From positions 1-64,000 of the forward strand of contig JAPKMR010000006.1 in assembly GCA_026645815.1 (NCBI GenBank): a DNA stretch of 64,000 nucleotides, read 5' to 3'. Source of the stretch: Anaerolineae bacterium (GTDB taxonomy: Bacteria; Chloroflexota; Anaerolineae; B4-G1; SLSP01). The stretch's first letter is position 1; every line of letters starts with the position of its first letter. The notes below the pieces were generated by a model that saw only the letters and a program-made list of their open reading frames with translations, was not told where the DNA came from and made no database searches. Positions 16,302 through 25,665 of the stretch are shown piece by piece. Made by a program: the position numbers and the translations under genes.

Positions 16302-16304
16302 AAA

Positions 16305-16350
16305 CGCCACCTACGCGGTTTCCCGACTTGGGAACCGCGCAGGCGGCGTG
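16305..16350. terminator. Bidirectional stem-loop between convergent genes
   Basis: CGCC...GCGGTTTCCC pairs with GGGAACCGC...GGCG around a short GACTT loop. It lies between the reductase stop and the end of the mevalonate operon and can serve both. Confidence 0.6.
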
Positions 16351-16371
16351 CTACCGTCTTTCTGATAGGAC

Positions 16372-16785
16372 TTAGTGCGCGCGTCCCAACCCCGTGGGGC
16401 GGAACTTGTAGCCGTAAATGATGGTGCCCTCGTCACCCTGAGCGCGGAGCTTGCGGGTGACCATTTCCACGGGCATCCCGATGCGCACATCTTCCGGCGC
16501 CACATCGGTGAGCTGTGCGGTAACCATGGGACCTTCTTCTAGTTTGACCAGCGCTACGGTGTAGGGAGTGAAACTCTCAAAGCCCTCTGGCGCGCTGCCC
16601 AGCGTGCTAAACGTATAAACCTCACCGCGACCACTTAAGCGGTAGGGTTCCTTTGCCGGTCTTTTGCATTCCGGGCAGATATCACGTGGTGGGAAGATCT
16701 TTGCCTTGCAATGGGGGCATTCCTCTCCCTCCAGACGATACCGCTGACCCTTTAACCGCCAATCGTGTGCAACTTTTCCTTCCAT
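16372..16785 (-). CDS. Zn-ribbon/OB-fold (DUF35) protein of the thiolase-HMG-CoA synthase complex
   Basis: A 137-residue protein with a rubredoxin-like zinc ribbon (CPHC...CPEC, residues about 23-40) followed by an OB-fold with the typical GRGEVYTFSTL and YTVALVKLEEGP stretches. In archaea a DUF35 protein of this kind holds acetoacetyl-CoA thiolase and HMG-CoA synthase in one complex that channels acetoacetyl-CoA. Here it is the last gene of the leftward operon carrying exactly those two enzymes, so the same scaffold role is likely. The start follows AGGAG; an 88-bp gap separates it from the thiolase. Confidence 0.85.
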   Translation of the reverse strand: MEGKVAHDWRLKGQRYRLEGEECPHCKAKIFPPRDICPECKRPAKEPYRLSGRGEVYTFSTLGSAPEGFESFTPYTVALVKLEEGPMVTAQLTDVAPEDVRIGMPVEMVTRKLRAQGDEGTIIYGYKFRPTGLGRAH

Positions 16786-16873
16786 GTTGGTTCTCCTGTT
16801 CGAGTATAAACCCTTGTGTGTTATGATGCGTGCTGTATTCGACTTCTATCTATGACCCGGCACGCCAGGCAAT

Positions 16874-18031
16874 TTACCCCATCGCTTCCAAAATCGTTGT
16901 GATGATGGTTGCGCCGCTTCCGCCAATATTCTGCGTCATTCCCAGACGTGCGTTGGGCAGCTGATTCTTCCCCGCAAGCCCGCGTAGTTGCAGAACCGTC
17001 TCGACTATCTGGTACATACCTGTGGCGCCCACAGGATGTCCTCGCGATTTCAATCCGCCCATGGTGGCAATGGGAAGCCGCCCTTGCAGGGTGATTTCCC
17101 CGTCAAGCGCCAGGCGCACGCCCTGCCCGCGCTCAGCAAAGCCCGAAGCTTCCAGGCTTAGCGCCGACATGATGGTAAAGGCGTCGTGCAGTTCAAAGAA
17201 ACTGATATCCTGCGGTTTGACTTTGGCCATATCGTAGGCGCGCTTGACCGAGAGGCGTGCAGCTTCCAGCGCCAGTGGGTCTTTGCGATCATGGACGGCT
17301 ATCGGCGCGGTGGCGATGCCTGAACCGCGAACCCGTATAGGCGCCGGGCTTAACGTCCGGGCATACTCTGCCGGCGCCAGGATCACTGCCGCGGCGCCAT
17401 CGCAGACTGGTGAGGCATCGAGTAAGCCAACAGGGTCGGCGATGGTGGCGCAACGGGCATATTGCTCCGGCGTTACCTTCATGTGGAACATAGCATTGGG
17501 ATTGTTCATCCCGTTGGCATGTGCCGTGACGACGAAATTGGCGAAGTCTTTGCGCTCCCAACCATACTCATACATGTAGCGCCGCATCAGCAGCGCGTTG
17601 AGGCTGACAAACGAGACCCCTTGGGCGACCTCATATTCCGCATCAGCAGCCATCGCCAGCGCCGCCGTGGTTTCACGTCCCGACGTATCGGTCATTTTCT
17701 CCACACCGGTCACCAACACCAGGTCATTCATGCCGCTTGCAACTGCCATCATGCCCACACGAAATGCTGCTGAGCCTGAGGCGCAGGCGGCTTCGACCTT
17801 CAGGGCTTCGGCGCCTGTCTGTCCCAGGCTATCGGTGAGCAGTGCGCCAAGATGCTCCTGCCCGGTAATCTCACCCGACATCATATTGCCGACATAGACG
17901 GCATCCACTTTTTCAATGTTGGCATCGTGCAGCGCATTGAGTGAGGCTTCCAACGCTAAATGCCGAATGCTGATGGGCCAATGCTCCTGCACGGGAGTTT
18001 GACCGATACCGATAATGGCAACTTCTCGCAT
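16874..18031 (-). CDS. Acetyl-CoA acetyltransferase (archaeal-type thiolase)
   Basis: A 385-residue thiolase. The acylated cysteine is Cys83 (EAACASGSAAF) and the histidine motif is RGHPVGATG. The second-cysteine loop found in classical thiolases reads NIGGSGAT here, as in the SCP2-like thiolases that archaea use for mevalonate synthesis. It joins two acetyl-CoA to acetoacetyl-CoA, the first step of the pathway. Its ribosome binding site (GGAGG) overlaps the end of the upstream HMG-CoA synthase gene, which supports a single transcript. Confidence 0.88.
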   Translation of the reverse strand: MREVAIIGIGQTPVQEHWPISIRHLALEASLNALHDANIEKVDAVYVGNMMSGEITGQEHLGALLTDSLGQTGAEALKVEAACASGSAAFRVGMMAVASGMNDLVLVTGVEKMTDTSGRETTAALAMAADAEYEVAQGVSFVSLNALLMRRYMYEYGWERKDFANFVVTAHANGMNNPNAMFHMKVTPEQYARCATIADPVGLLDASPVCDGAAAVILAPAEYARTLSPAPIRVRGSGIATAPIAVHDRKDPLALEAARLSVKRAYDMAKVKPQDISFFELHDAFTIMSALSLEASGFAERGQGVRLALDGEITLQGRLPIATMGGLKSRGHPVGATGMYQIVETVLQLRGLAGKNQLPNARLGMTQNIGGSGATIITTILEAMG

Positions 18032-18040
18032 CTATGCCTC

Positions 18041-19105
18041 CTACTTCACCAGCAGCTTGCTGCGATAGCGGACGTATAGCCCATAATCAATTTCGACTCG
18101 CCGGGCGATGTAATCCGTAACCAGCGGGGCTTTGTGTCGCCGTTCTTTCAGGGCCTCGGTGACCTCCCATACGAAGGCGTCGGACCCCGCACCAGAGCCG
18201 AAGCTGACCATCAGGATGCGGTCTCCCGGTTTGGCAATATCGAGGGTTGCCGAGAAGCCCGTCACTGCTGCGCCGGCATACGTGTTACCGATAATATTGC
18301 TGATCAGACCAGGCTCAAGTTGTTCTTTGGTAAAGCCCAGACGCTTGCCTACCCGTTGCGGAAATTTGACATTGGGTTGGTGGAAAATTACATAAGCGAA
18401 ATCTTTGGCTTCCATGCCCAATTCGTGCAGGAGTGCTTCTTCCGCCGATTGAATGTGGTGGAAATAGGCCGGTTCGCCCGTAAAGCGCCCCCCGTGACTG
18501 GGATAGTGCTGATAGGCCCTGCGCCAGAAATCGGGCGTATCGCTCACGAAAGAGAGCGAACCACGCAGGACCGCGAGTGCTTCCTCAGCCGGTCCGACAA
18601 TGAAGGCGGTGCCGCCACAGGCAGCGGTATATTCAAGCGCATCCCCAGGACGTCCCTGCGCTGTATCCGCACCGATAGCCATGGCATAATCCGCCATGCC
18701 TGCGCCCACCAATCCGATAGCAGCTTGCAAGGCTTCGGTGCCAGCTTTGCAGGCGAATTCCAGATCCGCCGCCAGGTGAAAGGGCGATGTGCCAATGGCT
18801 TCCGCGACCACGGTTGAGCTGGGTTTAACCGCGTACGGGTGCGACTCACTGCCTACCCAAACTGCACGAATGTCTTCTGGGTCAATTCCCGCGCGGCTTA
18901 GCGCGTTGCGCGCAGCTTCAATCGAAATGGTAATGGTGTCTTCATCCAATCCGGCGACGGCTTTTTCCCTGATCGGACCACCTTCATCGCCACTGCCCCA
19001 AATGCGGCTGATTTCCGCATTGGGCAGACGGTACATCGGTACATAAGAGCCGTAGCCAATAATGCCTACCGGGCGTTGTGGGTGCATGGTCCAACGTTCT
19101 GCCAT
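18041..19105 (-). CDS. Hydroxymethylglutaryl-CoA synthase (archaeal type)
   Basis: A 354-residue member of the thiolase superfamily. Active-site Cys119 lies in [12 protein letters not shown], and YVIFHQPN holds the catalytic histidine. The opening [14 protein letters not shown] and the short length are those of archaeal enzymes, not the longer eukaryotic or the Gram-positive MvaS type. It condenses acetyl-CoA with acetoacetyl-CoA to give HMG-CoA. AGGAGG precedes the ATG. It sits 9 bp after the HMG-CoA reductase gene and 9 bp before the thiolase, in a compact operon. Confidence 0.9.
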   Translation of the reverse strand: MAERWTMHPQRPVGIIGYGSYVPMYRLPNAEISRIWGSGDEGGPIREKAVAGLDEDTITISIEAARNALSRAGIDPEDIRAVWVGSESHPYAVKPSSTVVAEAIGTSPFHLAADLEFACKAGTEALQAAIGLVGAGMADYAMAIGADTAQGRPGDALEYTAACGGTAFIVGPAEEALAVLRGSLSFVSDTPDFWRRAYQHYPSHGGRFTGEPAYFHHIQSAEEALLHELGMEAKDFAYVIFHQPNVKFPQRVGKRLGFTKEQLEPGLISNIIGNTYAGAAVTGFSATLDIAKPGDRILMVSFGSGAGSDAFVWEVTEALKERRHKAPLVTDYIARRVEIDYGLYVRYRSKLLVK

Positions 19106-19114
19106 AGTTGCCTC

Positions 19115-20398
19115 CTATAAAAGTGCCAACAATGCGGTGGCGCGGTCCACCCGGATTACGCCTTCAGCAATCATTGCCTGCGCGATGCGTTCGATGGCCT
19201 CACCCGTGGCGCCGGCTGCCATAGCGACCTGGCGGGCATGGAGGTCCATGTGCCCTTTCTGGATCCCTTCTGTCGCCAGAGCGCGAATGGCTGCGAGATT
19301 CTGCGCCAGGCCTACGCTCGCAACGATCTCCGCCAGCTCGCGTGCGGTCTGTACTCCCAGAATCTTGAGTGCCACTTGTGCGGTGGGGTGCACGCGGGTT
19401 GCCCCTCCGACAATGCCCAGCGCCAGGGGCAGCTCCAATTTGCCGTTGAGATGACCCTGGTTATCACGTTGCCAGGTGCTCAGGCTGGTGTAGCGCCCGT
19501 TACGAGCGGCGTAAGCGTGCGCCCCGGCTTCGATGGCGCGCCAATCATTGCCTGTGGCTATCACCACGGCATCAATGCCATTCATAATACCTTTGTTGTG
19601 GGTCGTGGCGCGATAGGGGTCCGCGGCGGCAAAAGCCCAGGCCTTCTCGATCCCCGCAGCGACAGCCTCACCCGTGAAGTCATTGAACGCCAGCGCACTT
19701 TCTGGAATGCTGACCTCGGCTCGCGCCAAACGTTGATCTGCCAGATTGCTGAGAATGCGCAGGAAAACCTTGCCGCCTGTGAGGCGTTCGATCTCCGGTG
19801 CGAGGCGTTCGCAGGCGGTGTTGATGGCATTGGCGCCCATCGCGTCGCGGACATCGTAGAGCAGGTGCACGATGAGCATGGGACCAGCTGCGGTTTCGGG
19901 CAGCAGGCGCACTTCTAAATCCCGCGCGCCACCGCCTAGCCGAACCAGCACCGGATCCACCGCGTGTGCCAACGCGAGGAGGGGCTCTTTCTCCTCCAGG
20001 ATTTGCGCGCGTGCTACCTCCAGATCATCCAGGTCAACCACTTGCAGTTGTCCGATCATGACCGGTGAGTCGGTGCTCGCGCTGAAGCCACCGCCCGCGC
20101 GCGCCAGTTTTGCCGCCAGCGAGGCGCCGGCAACCACCGAGGGTTCCTCGATGACCATCGGAACCAGCACGTCGCGCCCATTCACTTTGAAGTTGGTCGC
20201 GATGCCCAATGGCAAGCCATAAATACCAGCGACGTTCTCGATCATGTGCGCGCCGCGCTCGACATTCAAACCTAAAGCGCCGGAGAGCGTTGTTTGCTCC
20301 TCGGCGTTCAGCGCAGCCCACTCAGTGAGCAATCGCAGGCGTGCATTGAAATCCAGGTTATAGAATCCTGCAATGCGAGAACTTCTCTCCTCAGGCAT
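19115..20398 (-). CDS. mvaA: Hydroxymethylglutaryl-CoA reductase, degradative (class II)
   Basis: A 427-residue class II HMG-CoA reductase. Recognisable parts are IENVAGIYGLPLGIA (substrate and Glu region), HNKGIMNGIDAV (catalytic Lys), TGNDWRAIEAGAHAYA (catalytic Asp) and the C-terminal QKGHMDLHARQVA (His). It converts HMG-CoA to mevalonate. First gene of the leftward mevalonate operon, with GGAGG (20402-20406) before the ATG. Just upstream is an imperfect palindrome, AACCATT..AACGGTT (20413-20428), that might be an operator but is weak evidence alone. Later steps of the pathway are not in this window. Confidence 0.92.
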   Translation of the reverse strand: MPEERSSRIAGFYNLDFNARLRLLTEWAALNAEEQTTLSGALGLNVERGAHMIENVAGIYGLPLGIATNFKVNGRDVLVPMVIEEPSVVAGASLAAKLARAGGGFSASTDSPVMIGQLQVVDLDDLEVARAQILEEKEPLLALAHAVDPVLVRLGGGARDLEVRLLPETAAGPMLIVHLLYDVRDAMGANAINTACERLAPEIERLTGGKVFLRILSNLADQRLARAEVSIPESALAFNDFTGEAVAAGIEKAWAFAAADPYRATTHNKGIMNGIDAVVIATGNDWRAIEAGAHAYAARNGRYTSLSTWQRDNQGHLNGKLELPLALGIVGGATRVHPTAQVALKILGVQTARELAEIVASVGLAQNLAAIRALATEGIQKGHMDLHARQVAMAAGATGEAIERIAQAMIAEGVIRVDRATALLALL

Positions 20399-20690
20399 AG
20401 GCCTCCAATTTAAACCATTTTAACGGTTACATCTTAGCATAAAGTAGCTTTCAAAAGCTATCAGACAACCTCCAAAGCCTTCCTACCATCATATTCTTCC
20501 AGTTTTGGGCATGCTTGGGGCGCCAAAGAACACCAACAAAAACCGTTGACCACTTATCACTTGCCTTATACACCGATTTGGTATATCCTTTTCTCACATT
20601 GTTAGGAGAGTGTAGTGCTGTTGGCATCTCGGCGCAGGTGGGAACTTCCATTGAAATAGGGATGCCTATTTTATTGTGCGAGGATTGTGC
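20399..20690. other. Divergent regulatory gap between mvaA and recN
   Basis: Nearly 300 bp with no gene. It must hold two divergent promoters. I cannot name a strong sigma70 pair for either; TTGACC (20546-20551) with TATACA 15 bp later is a weak rightward candidate. No LexA box of a known type was seen. Confidence 0.4.
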
Positions 20691-22517
20691 GTGTTAAGAG
20701 AACTGCATATACGCGATTTTGCGATTATTGATGAGCTGCATCTGAGCCTGGAGCCTGGATTCAACATTCTCACCGGAGAAACGGGCGCCGGCAAGTCCAT
20801 CTTGATTGACGCGGTGATTCTATTGCTCGGTGGACGCGCCGATGTAACTGCCGTCCGCGAGGGAACGCCGCGCGCCCTTGTCGAAGGGATGTTCGTGCTC
20901 GATGCCAGTCAGCAGGCTCTCCTGGCGCCGTTGCTGGTGCAAGAAGGTCTGGAAGCTGAGACACCTGATGTGCTTTGGTTGAGCCGCGAGCTGCGCGAAA
21001 CGGGACGCTCTGTGGCGCGGGTGAATGGAACGGTCGTCTCGGTTGCACTCTTGAGGCAGATTGGCGAGGACTTGGTAGATATTCATGGGCAGAGTGAGCA
21101 TCTGAGCTTGCTGCGCGTGGCAGAACATGTCAACTTGCTAGATCGCTTTGCCGATCTCGGAGAATTGCGGGGCCAGGCGGCGGAAGCCGTGCGCCATCTG
21201 CAGGCGGTGCGGCGGGAGTTGCATGCCTTACGGCAGGATGAACGCACGCGCATGCAACGCCAGGATTTGCTGCGGTTTCAGCTACAGGAGATCACTACGG
21301 CGGCGCTGCATCCTGATGAGGATGCAGACCTGAACGCCGAGCGCACCCGTCTCGCAAATGCCGAGCAACTCGCTTCACTGACCTCGACATTGCTGACGCT
21401 GCTTGAGGAGGGTACAGAAGAGTCACCTGCCGTGCTGGATTTGTTGGGAAAAGGGCAGCGTGAGATGACTACGCTGGTTCGTGTGGACCCCTCGCTCGTT
21501 GCCAAGGAGACGGCCTGGTTGGAAGCCGTCTACCAGATTGAAGACCTGGCAGGTTTTCTGCGCGGGTATTTGAGCCAGATTGAGTTCAACCCCCGTCGTT
21601 TGCAGCAAGTAGAAGAGCGCCTGGCTTTGATTCACGGGCTACAACGCAAATACGGCGGCGATATCCCGGAGATTTTGGCCTATGCGACCAAGATTGCCGC
21701 GGAGCTGGAGCTGTTGGAGCACAGCGATGAACGCATTTTGGCTCTGGAGGAAGAAGCGGTAACGTCGAGTGAGGTTGCTGGACGGCTGTGTGCGGCTCTT
21801 TCCACGGCGCGGCGGGAAGCTGCGGTGCGTCTGTCTGCCGGCGTCGAGGCCGAGCTGGGAGATTTGCGGATGGCGGGGACCCGTTTTGGGGTGTCATTCC
21901 GTTGGGAACCGGACGCCTCCGGTTTGCCGGTAGAACCGGCTCAACCTGCGGAGATCTGGTTAACGGCGGGGGCAGCGGAGCCGCAAGTAACTGATTGGGT
22001 GTCTCGTGCTGCGTTCGACAGCACCGGTGTGGACCGGGTGGAATTCCTGATCGCCCCCAACGTGGGAGAGGGATTCAAGCCGTTGGCGCGAATTGCCTCG
22101 GGCGGTGAGACCGCGCGCCTGATGTTGGCGCTTAAAACAGTGCTTTCGCGTGCTGATCGTACCCCGACATTGATTTTTGACGAAATTGATCAGGGCATTG
22201 GCGGGCGTGTGGGCACGGTGGTGGGCGCCAAGCTGTGGCGTCTGACGCAAAGCTCACATCTGGAAATCGGGAGCACAGAGCAGTTGGGGCATCAGGTATT
22301 ATGTATCACGCACCTGCCGCAACTGGCGGCGTTTGGCGATATTCACTATGGGGTGGAGAAAACGGTAACGGATGGCCGCACGGTGGCTTCGGTGCGGCGT
22401 CTGGAGTCCGACCTTCGCTTGAACGAACTGGCGCAGATGTTGGGCACGCAAGGTGTCGCCGCGCTCCAGGGTGCAGAGGAACTTCTCGCTCAGGCGCACG
22501 CACTGAAATCCAAATAG
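20691..22517 (+). CDS. recN: DNA repair protein RecN
   Basis: A 608-residue SMC-like ATPase. The N-terminus has LRELHIRDFAIIDELHL and Walker A GETGAGKS (Lys35). The C-terminus has the signature FKPLARIASGGETARLMLALK and Walker B TPTLIFDEIDQGIGG, with coiled-coil arms between. RecN acts early in double-strand break repair. A GTG at 20691 is preferred because AGGA lies 6 bp upstream; another GTG at 20676 is in frame. Slightly longer than usual because of an insertion near the signature motif (residues about 405-430) and another after the Walker B motif (LTQSSHLEIGSTEQLGHQ). Confidence 0.93.
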   Translation: MLRELHIRDFAIIDELHLSLEPGFNILTGETGAGKSILIDAVILLLGGRADVTAVREGTPRALVEGMFVLDASQQALLAPLLVQEGLEAETPDVLWLSRELRETGRSVARVNGTVVSVALLRQIGEDLVDIHGQSEHLSLLRVAEHVNLLDRFADLGELRGQAAEAVRHLQAVRRELHALRQDERTRMQRQDLLRFQLQEITTAALHPDEDADLNAERTRLANAEQLASLTSTLLTLLEEGTEESPAVLDLLGKGQREMTTLVRVDPSLVAKETAWLEAVYQIEDLAGFLRGYLSQIEFNPRRLQQVEERLALIHGLQRKYGGDIPEILAYATKIAAELELLEHSDERILALEEEAVTSSEVAGRLCAALSTARREAAVRLSAGVEAELGDLRMAGTRFGVSFRWEPDASGLPVEPAQPAEIWLTAGAAEPQVTDWVSRAAFDSTGVDRVEFLIAPNVGEGFKPLARIASGGETARLMLALKTVLSRADRTPTLIFDEIDQGIGGRVGTVVGAKLWRLTQSSHLEIGSTEQLGHQVLCITHLPQLAAFGDIHYGVEKTVTDGRTVASVRRLESDLRLNELAQMLGTQGVAALQGAEELLAQAHALKSK

Positions 22518-22622
22518 GCGCGCATTGGGAAATTGAGATCCAACGCGGGGATTCTCCGCCGGCTTCAGCGCGGAATTTGCGCCTTGCGATGTAAATTTGA
22601 ACACTTACCTCAAAAGCTGGAT

Positions 22623-22650
22623 TTGCTGACTATTAGAAGCAAGTTATAAT
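22623..22650 (+). promoter_or_regulatory. Promoter of the DUF4388-GTPase cluster
   Basis: TTGCTG (22623-22628) and a perfect TATAAT (22645-22650), 16 bp apart, lie about 60 bp before the first gene of the signalling and lipid cluster. Confidence 0.6.
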
Positions 22651-22709
22651 GGACATATGACCATTCTCGATTTTATTGTTATGTTGTAGATTGTGTAAGG
22701 ACGGCATAA

Positions 22710-23564
22710 ATGGCGCTAAAAGGCAATTTGAAGGATTTCGGCATCACGCAACTGCTGAACCTGATCAATTTGGCTCGCAAGACCGGGACACTCTATCTTG
22801 AAGGTCCACAAAACAAAGCCTACCTGTGTTTCCGTGAGGGGGCACTGGTATATGCAGCTGCCGATGGAAAGGAATTATCGCTGCTGCCTTTGTTGCAACA
22901 AGCGGGCAAGCTGACTGCTGAACAGGTGCGTGTCATTACGGCGAATGTGGCAGGCAAGCCTGACCGAGACGTGGCGATGATGCTCATCCAATCGGGGCAC
23001 ATTCAACAACAGGAAATAGTGCAGATCGTGCGTCAGCACATTGTCAACCTTGTCTATCGGGTGTTTTCCTGGAATACCGGAACATTCCGTTTTGAACCGG
23101 CAGAGTTGCCGGTTCAGGGCAAGCTGGTGACCTCGATCGCGTTGGAGAACGTGATTATGGAGGGGAGCCGGCGGCTCAAGGAGTGGGAGCGCCTGCAAGA
23201 TGAATTGCCTTCGCTTGATGTGGCGCTTAAGTTTGCCGAAAAACCGAACACGCCGCTCCGCGATGTGAACCTGACGGTGGAGGAGTGGCGGGTGATTTCC
23301 TTCGTGAATCCACGCAATACTATCCAGCAAATTGCACAGAATAACAGCATGAGCGAATTTCAGATTCGCAAGATTGTTTATGGATTGTTGCAAGCGGGCC
23401 TGGTAGAGATTATTCGCCCGCCGCGGCAGGTGACCGATGCTTCAGTGGGTGAAACGCGGAGCACTAGAACAGAGGAAAGGGAGCGCGTAGACGCGATGGT
23501 GCGTCGCCCCGATGTTAAACGTGGTCTGATTCATAAGTTGATTGACCGCATCCGGGAGCTCTAA
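22710..23564 (+). CDS. DUF4388 domain protein
   Basis: A 284-residue protein. Residues 1-100 match the DUF4388/PATAN-like pattern (ALKGNLKDFGITQLLNLINLARKTGTLYLEG ... FREGALVYAAADGK), a domain often found in bacterial signalling proteins near MglA-type GTPases. Residues about 195-245 look like a winged-helix segment (QIAQNNSMSEFQIRKIVYGLLQAGLVEI). It is three bases from the GTPase gene, so the two are surely translated together, and it may be an effector or adaptor of the GTPase. No enzyme motif seen. Confidence 0.8.
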   Translation: MALKGNLKDFGITQLLNLINLARKTGTLYLEGPQNKAYLCFREGALVYAAADGKELSLLPLLQQAGKLTAEQVRVITANVAGKPDRDVAMMLIQSGHIQQQEIVQIVRQHIVNLVYRVFSWNTGTFRFEPAELPVQGKLVTSIALENVIMEGSRRLKEWERLQDELPSLDVALKFAEKPNTPLRDVNLTVEEWRVISFVNPRNTIQQIAQNNSMSEFQIRKIVYGLLQAGLVEIIRPPRQVTDASVGETRSTRTEERERVDAMVRRPDVKRGLIHKLIDRIREL

Positions 23565-23567
23565 CTC

Positions 23568-24107
23568 ATGCAAACCTTAAAAATCGTAGTGACAGGCCCC
23601 TTTTCTTCCGGCAAGACAGAATTTATTCAGAGCGTCAGTGAAATTGATGTAGTTTCCACAGAAAAGAAGATTTCGAGCCGCGCTGAACGCATTAAGGAAG
23701 CCACTACGGTGGCGATGGACTTTGGTCGTATCACGATTGATGATGAGCTGATTCTTTATCTATTTGGCACACCGGGGCAACGCCGTTTCGATTTCATGTG
23801 GGAAATTCTCTCTGAGGGCATGCTGGGCTTTGTGGTGATGGTGGATAGTACGCGCCCGGAGACCTTCCGCGAGGCGCAGCGCATTCTGGATACCTTCCGT
23901 GCTTATTCTCCCGTGCCCTATATCGTGGCTGCCAACAAACAGGATATGAAAGACGCCTGGCCTCCTGAAGACCTGCGTATCGTACTCAAGATCGAGCCTG
24001 GAATCAAGGTGGTGCCCTGTGTGGCGCGCAATCGTGAGAGCGTGAAGCAGGTACTGTTGGAATTACTGTATTCTATCCTTGAAGTGATGGATCAAAGCGG
24101 AGAGTAA
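23568..24107 (+). CDS. MglA/Ras-like small GTPase
   Basis: A 179-residue small G protein. G1 is GPFSSGKT (10-17), G3 is GTPGQ (67-71) preceded by a hydrophobic strand, and G4 is NKQD (123-126). The G3 glutamine is present. Proteins of this class bind GTP and act as switches; MglA controls cell polarity and motility in Myxococcus, while most relatives in other phyla are uncharacterised. No prenylation or membrane anchor is visible. The paired DUF4388 gene upstream may encode its partner; no Roadblock/LC7 (MglB-like) gene is seen in the window. Confidence 0.9.
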   Translation: MQTLKIVVTGPFSSGKTEFIQSVSEIDVVSTEKKISSRAERIKEATTVAMDFGRITIDDELILYLFGTPGQRRFDFMWEILSEGMLGFVVMVDSTRPETFREAQRILDTFRAYSPVPYIVAANKQDMKDAWPPEDLRIVLKIEPGIKVVPCVARNRESVKQVLLELLYSILEVMDQSGE

Positions 24108-24199
24108 CCATTTTTTAACTAAACCGCAACAGCCCTTTCCCCCGCAGATTGTTTAGCTATGTTATTATAGAGGTGGGAAAGAAGGCTGGGACTGGTGTT

Positions 24200-24985
24200 A
24201 TGGTAGCCATTGTTACGGATCGTGGAATTGTGCATTATGAAGCCATCGGGCGCGGCAAGCCTGTTATCTTGCTGCATTGCTGGTTGGGTTCGTGGAGCTA
24301 CTGGTTACCTACCATGCAACTGTTGGCGCCCAAATACAAGACCTATGCACTCGATTTTTGGGGCTTTGGTGAATCCGCTAAACACGGTGCTTTTTCAGTC
24401 GTGGAATACGTGGAGATGGTCAACCAGTTCATGGAGCGTTTGGGGTTGGAACGAGCGCCTGTGATGGGGCACTCGATGGGGGGGACGGTATCGTTGAGCC
24501 TGGCTTTGATGTACCCCCAACGCGTCTCGCGCGTCGCGGTAGTCGGATCTCCTGTCGTGGGTTCTGGATTGGCTTTTCCTCTCAAACTGGCGGGTAACCG
24601 CCAGATTGCTGCGCTGCTGTATCGTTTCCCGCGGATTTTCGCCTTTGGGATGCGGATTGCCTCGCGGTTTTATGCGCGGGACTGGCGTACGTGGTATGAT
24701 ATGTTTCAAAAGGATTTGTCCAGCACCACGATGGATTCTTTTTCAAATAGTATTCGGGATTTGCGTTTCACCGACTTGCGCCCGCACCTGCACGAATTGC
24801 GCATTCCATCCATGGGGGTTTACGGCAAGAAGGACAATATCGTGGACCCCAAACAGGGTCGCGTATTGCAAGCCGGTGTAAAACATGCCTTACTCCACTA
24901 TTTTGATGGTTCGGCGCATTTCCCCATGTTGGATGAAAAGGACCATTTCAATCAAGTGGTGCAGGATTTTCTGGAATTGCAGTGA
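24200..24985 (+). CDS. Alpha/beta hydrolase (active-looking paralogue)
   Basis: A 261-residue alpha/beta-hydrolase. Nucleophile Ser92 is in GHSMGG, the acid is likely the Asp in YGKKDNIVDP, and the base is the His in GSAHFPMLDE. The oxyanion strand reads LLHCWLGS, with Cys where most relatives have Gly. The start at 24200 is chosen because it aligns exactly with the paralogue at 33822; a TTG at 24149 also keeps the frame open. The stop overlaps the next start by four bases. Substrate unknown; an acyl ester or thioester would suit the neighbours but that is inference. Confidence 0.82.
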   Translation: MVAIVTDRGIVHYEAIGRGKPVILLHCWLGSWSYWLPTMQLLAPKYKTYALDFWGFGESAKHGAFSVVEYVEMVNQFMERLGLERAPVMGHSMGGTVSLSLALMYPQRVSRVAVVGSPVVGSGLAFPLKLAGNRQIAALLYRFPRIFAFGMRIASRFYARDWRTWYDMFQKDLSSTTMDSFSNSIRDLRFTDLRPHLHELRIPSMGVYGKKDNIVDPKQGRVLQAGVKHALLHYFDGSAHFPMLDEKDHFNQVVQDFLELQ

Positions 24986-25653
24986 GCATGACGCAGCGGC
25001 TTGAAGACGGGGTCGCGGCGCATGCTACGCACGAGGGAGGGTATTTTCCCAACAAACTTGTGCGTATCCTGCTGTTCTCGTTGGAAGAGGTATTGGGATC
25101 CAATAGCCTGCGCGCGGTGTTAACCCTGGCGCGGCTACCAGAGTTGGCGGACCAGACGTTACCGCCGAATTTCGAACCCGCACTTCCGTTTTCGGCAATC
25201 GCGCAGCTGACTGCCGCAATTGATGAGATGCATGGGGTGCGCAGTGGGCAGCAACTCTCCCTGCGCACGGGGCACGCCCTTTTCCGCCATGGTATTAAGG
25301 ATTTTGGGGGCTTGCTGAGCGTTGCGGATGTAGCTTTTCGCATTCTGCCCCTTTCTTTTCGAGTACGCTTGAGCATGGAAGTGCTCGGGGAGATTCTGAA
25401 TCGTTATTCTGATCAGCGCGTGCGCTTGACGGAAACACCGGAGTGTTATCTGTGGATTATGGAGCGCTGCGCCATTTGTTGGGGTTTGCAGACAACCTAT
25501 CCAGTTTGTTCTTTGGTGACAGGACTTCTTACAGAAACATTGTACTGGGCAAGCGGTGGACGGTCTTTCCAGGTTGAGGAAGTGACGTGTATTGGGTTGG
25601 GGGATCCTGCTTGTATGTTTCGCATTGGGCGGATGCCGGTTGTGCCGGCATAA
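24982..25653 (+). CDS. V4R (4-vinyl reductase) domain protein
   Basis: A 223-residue protein whose C-terminal half matches the V4R domain: CAICWG, then PVC with an aliphatic helix and TETLYWASGGRSFQVEE, ending CIGLGDPACMFRI. V4R domains bind small hydrophobic molecules or metal ions and occur in chlorophyll-synthesis proteins and in sensor proteins. The conserved cysteines are all present. The N-terminal about 90 residues are helical and unassigned. The GTG start forms a GTGA overlap with the hydrolase stop; an ATG six bases later is an alternative. Probably a ligand sensor for the cluster. Confidence 0.78.
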   Translation: MSMTQRLEDGVAAHATHEGGYFPNKLVRILLFSLEEVLGSNSLRAVLTLARLPELADQTLPPNFEPALPFSAIAQLTAAIDEMHGVRSGQQLSLRTGHALFRHGIKDFGGLLSVADVAFRILPLSFRVRLSMEVLGEILNRYSDQRVRLTETPECYLWIMERCAICWGLQTTYPVCSLVTGLLTETLYWASGGRSFQVEEVTCIGLGDPACMFRIGRMPVVPA

Positions 25654-25665
25654 GGAAGCGATTCT

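Noticed and set aside
20413-20428. Imperfect palindrome AACCATT..AACGGTT before the HMG-CoA reductase gene as an operator
   Set aside because: Short, with a mismatch and no second copy in the window; kept only as a remark in the gene entry.
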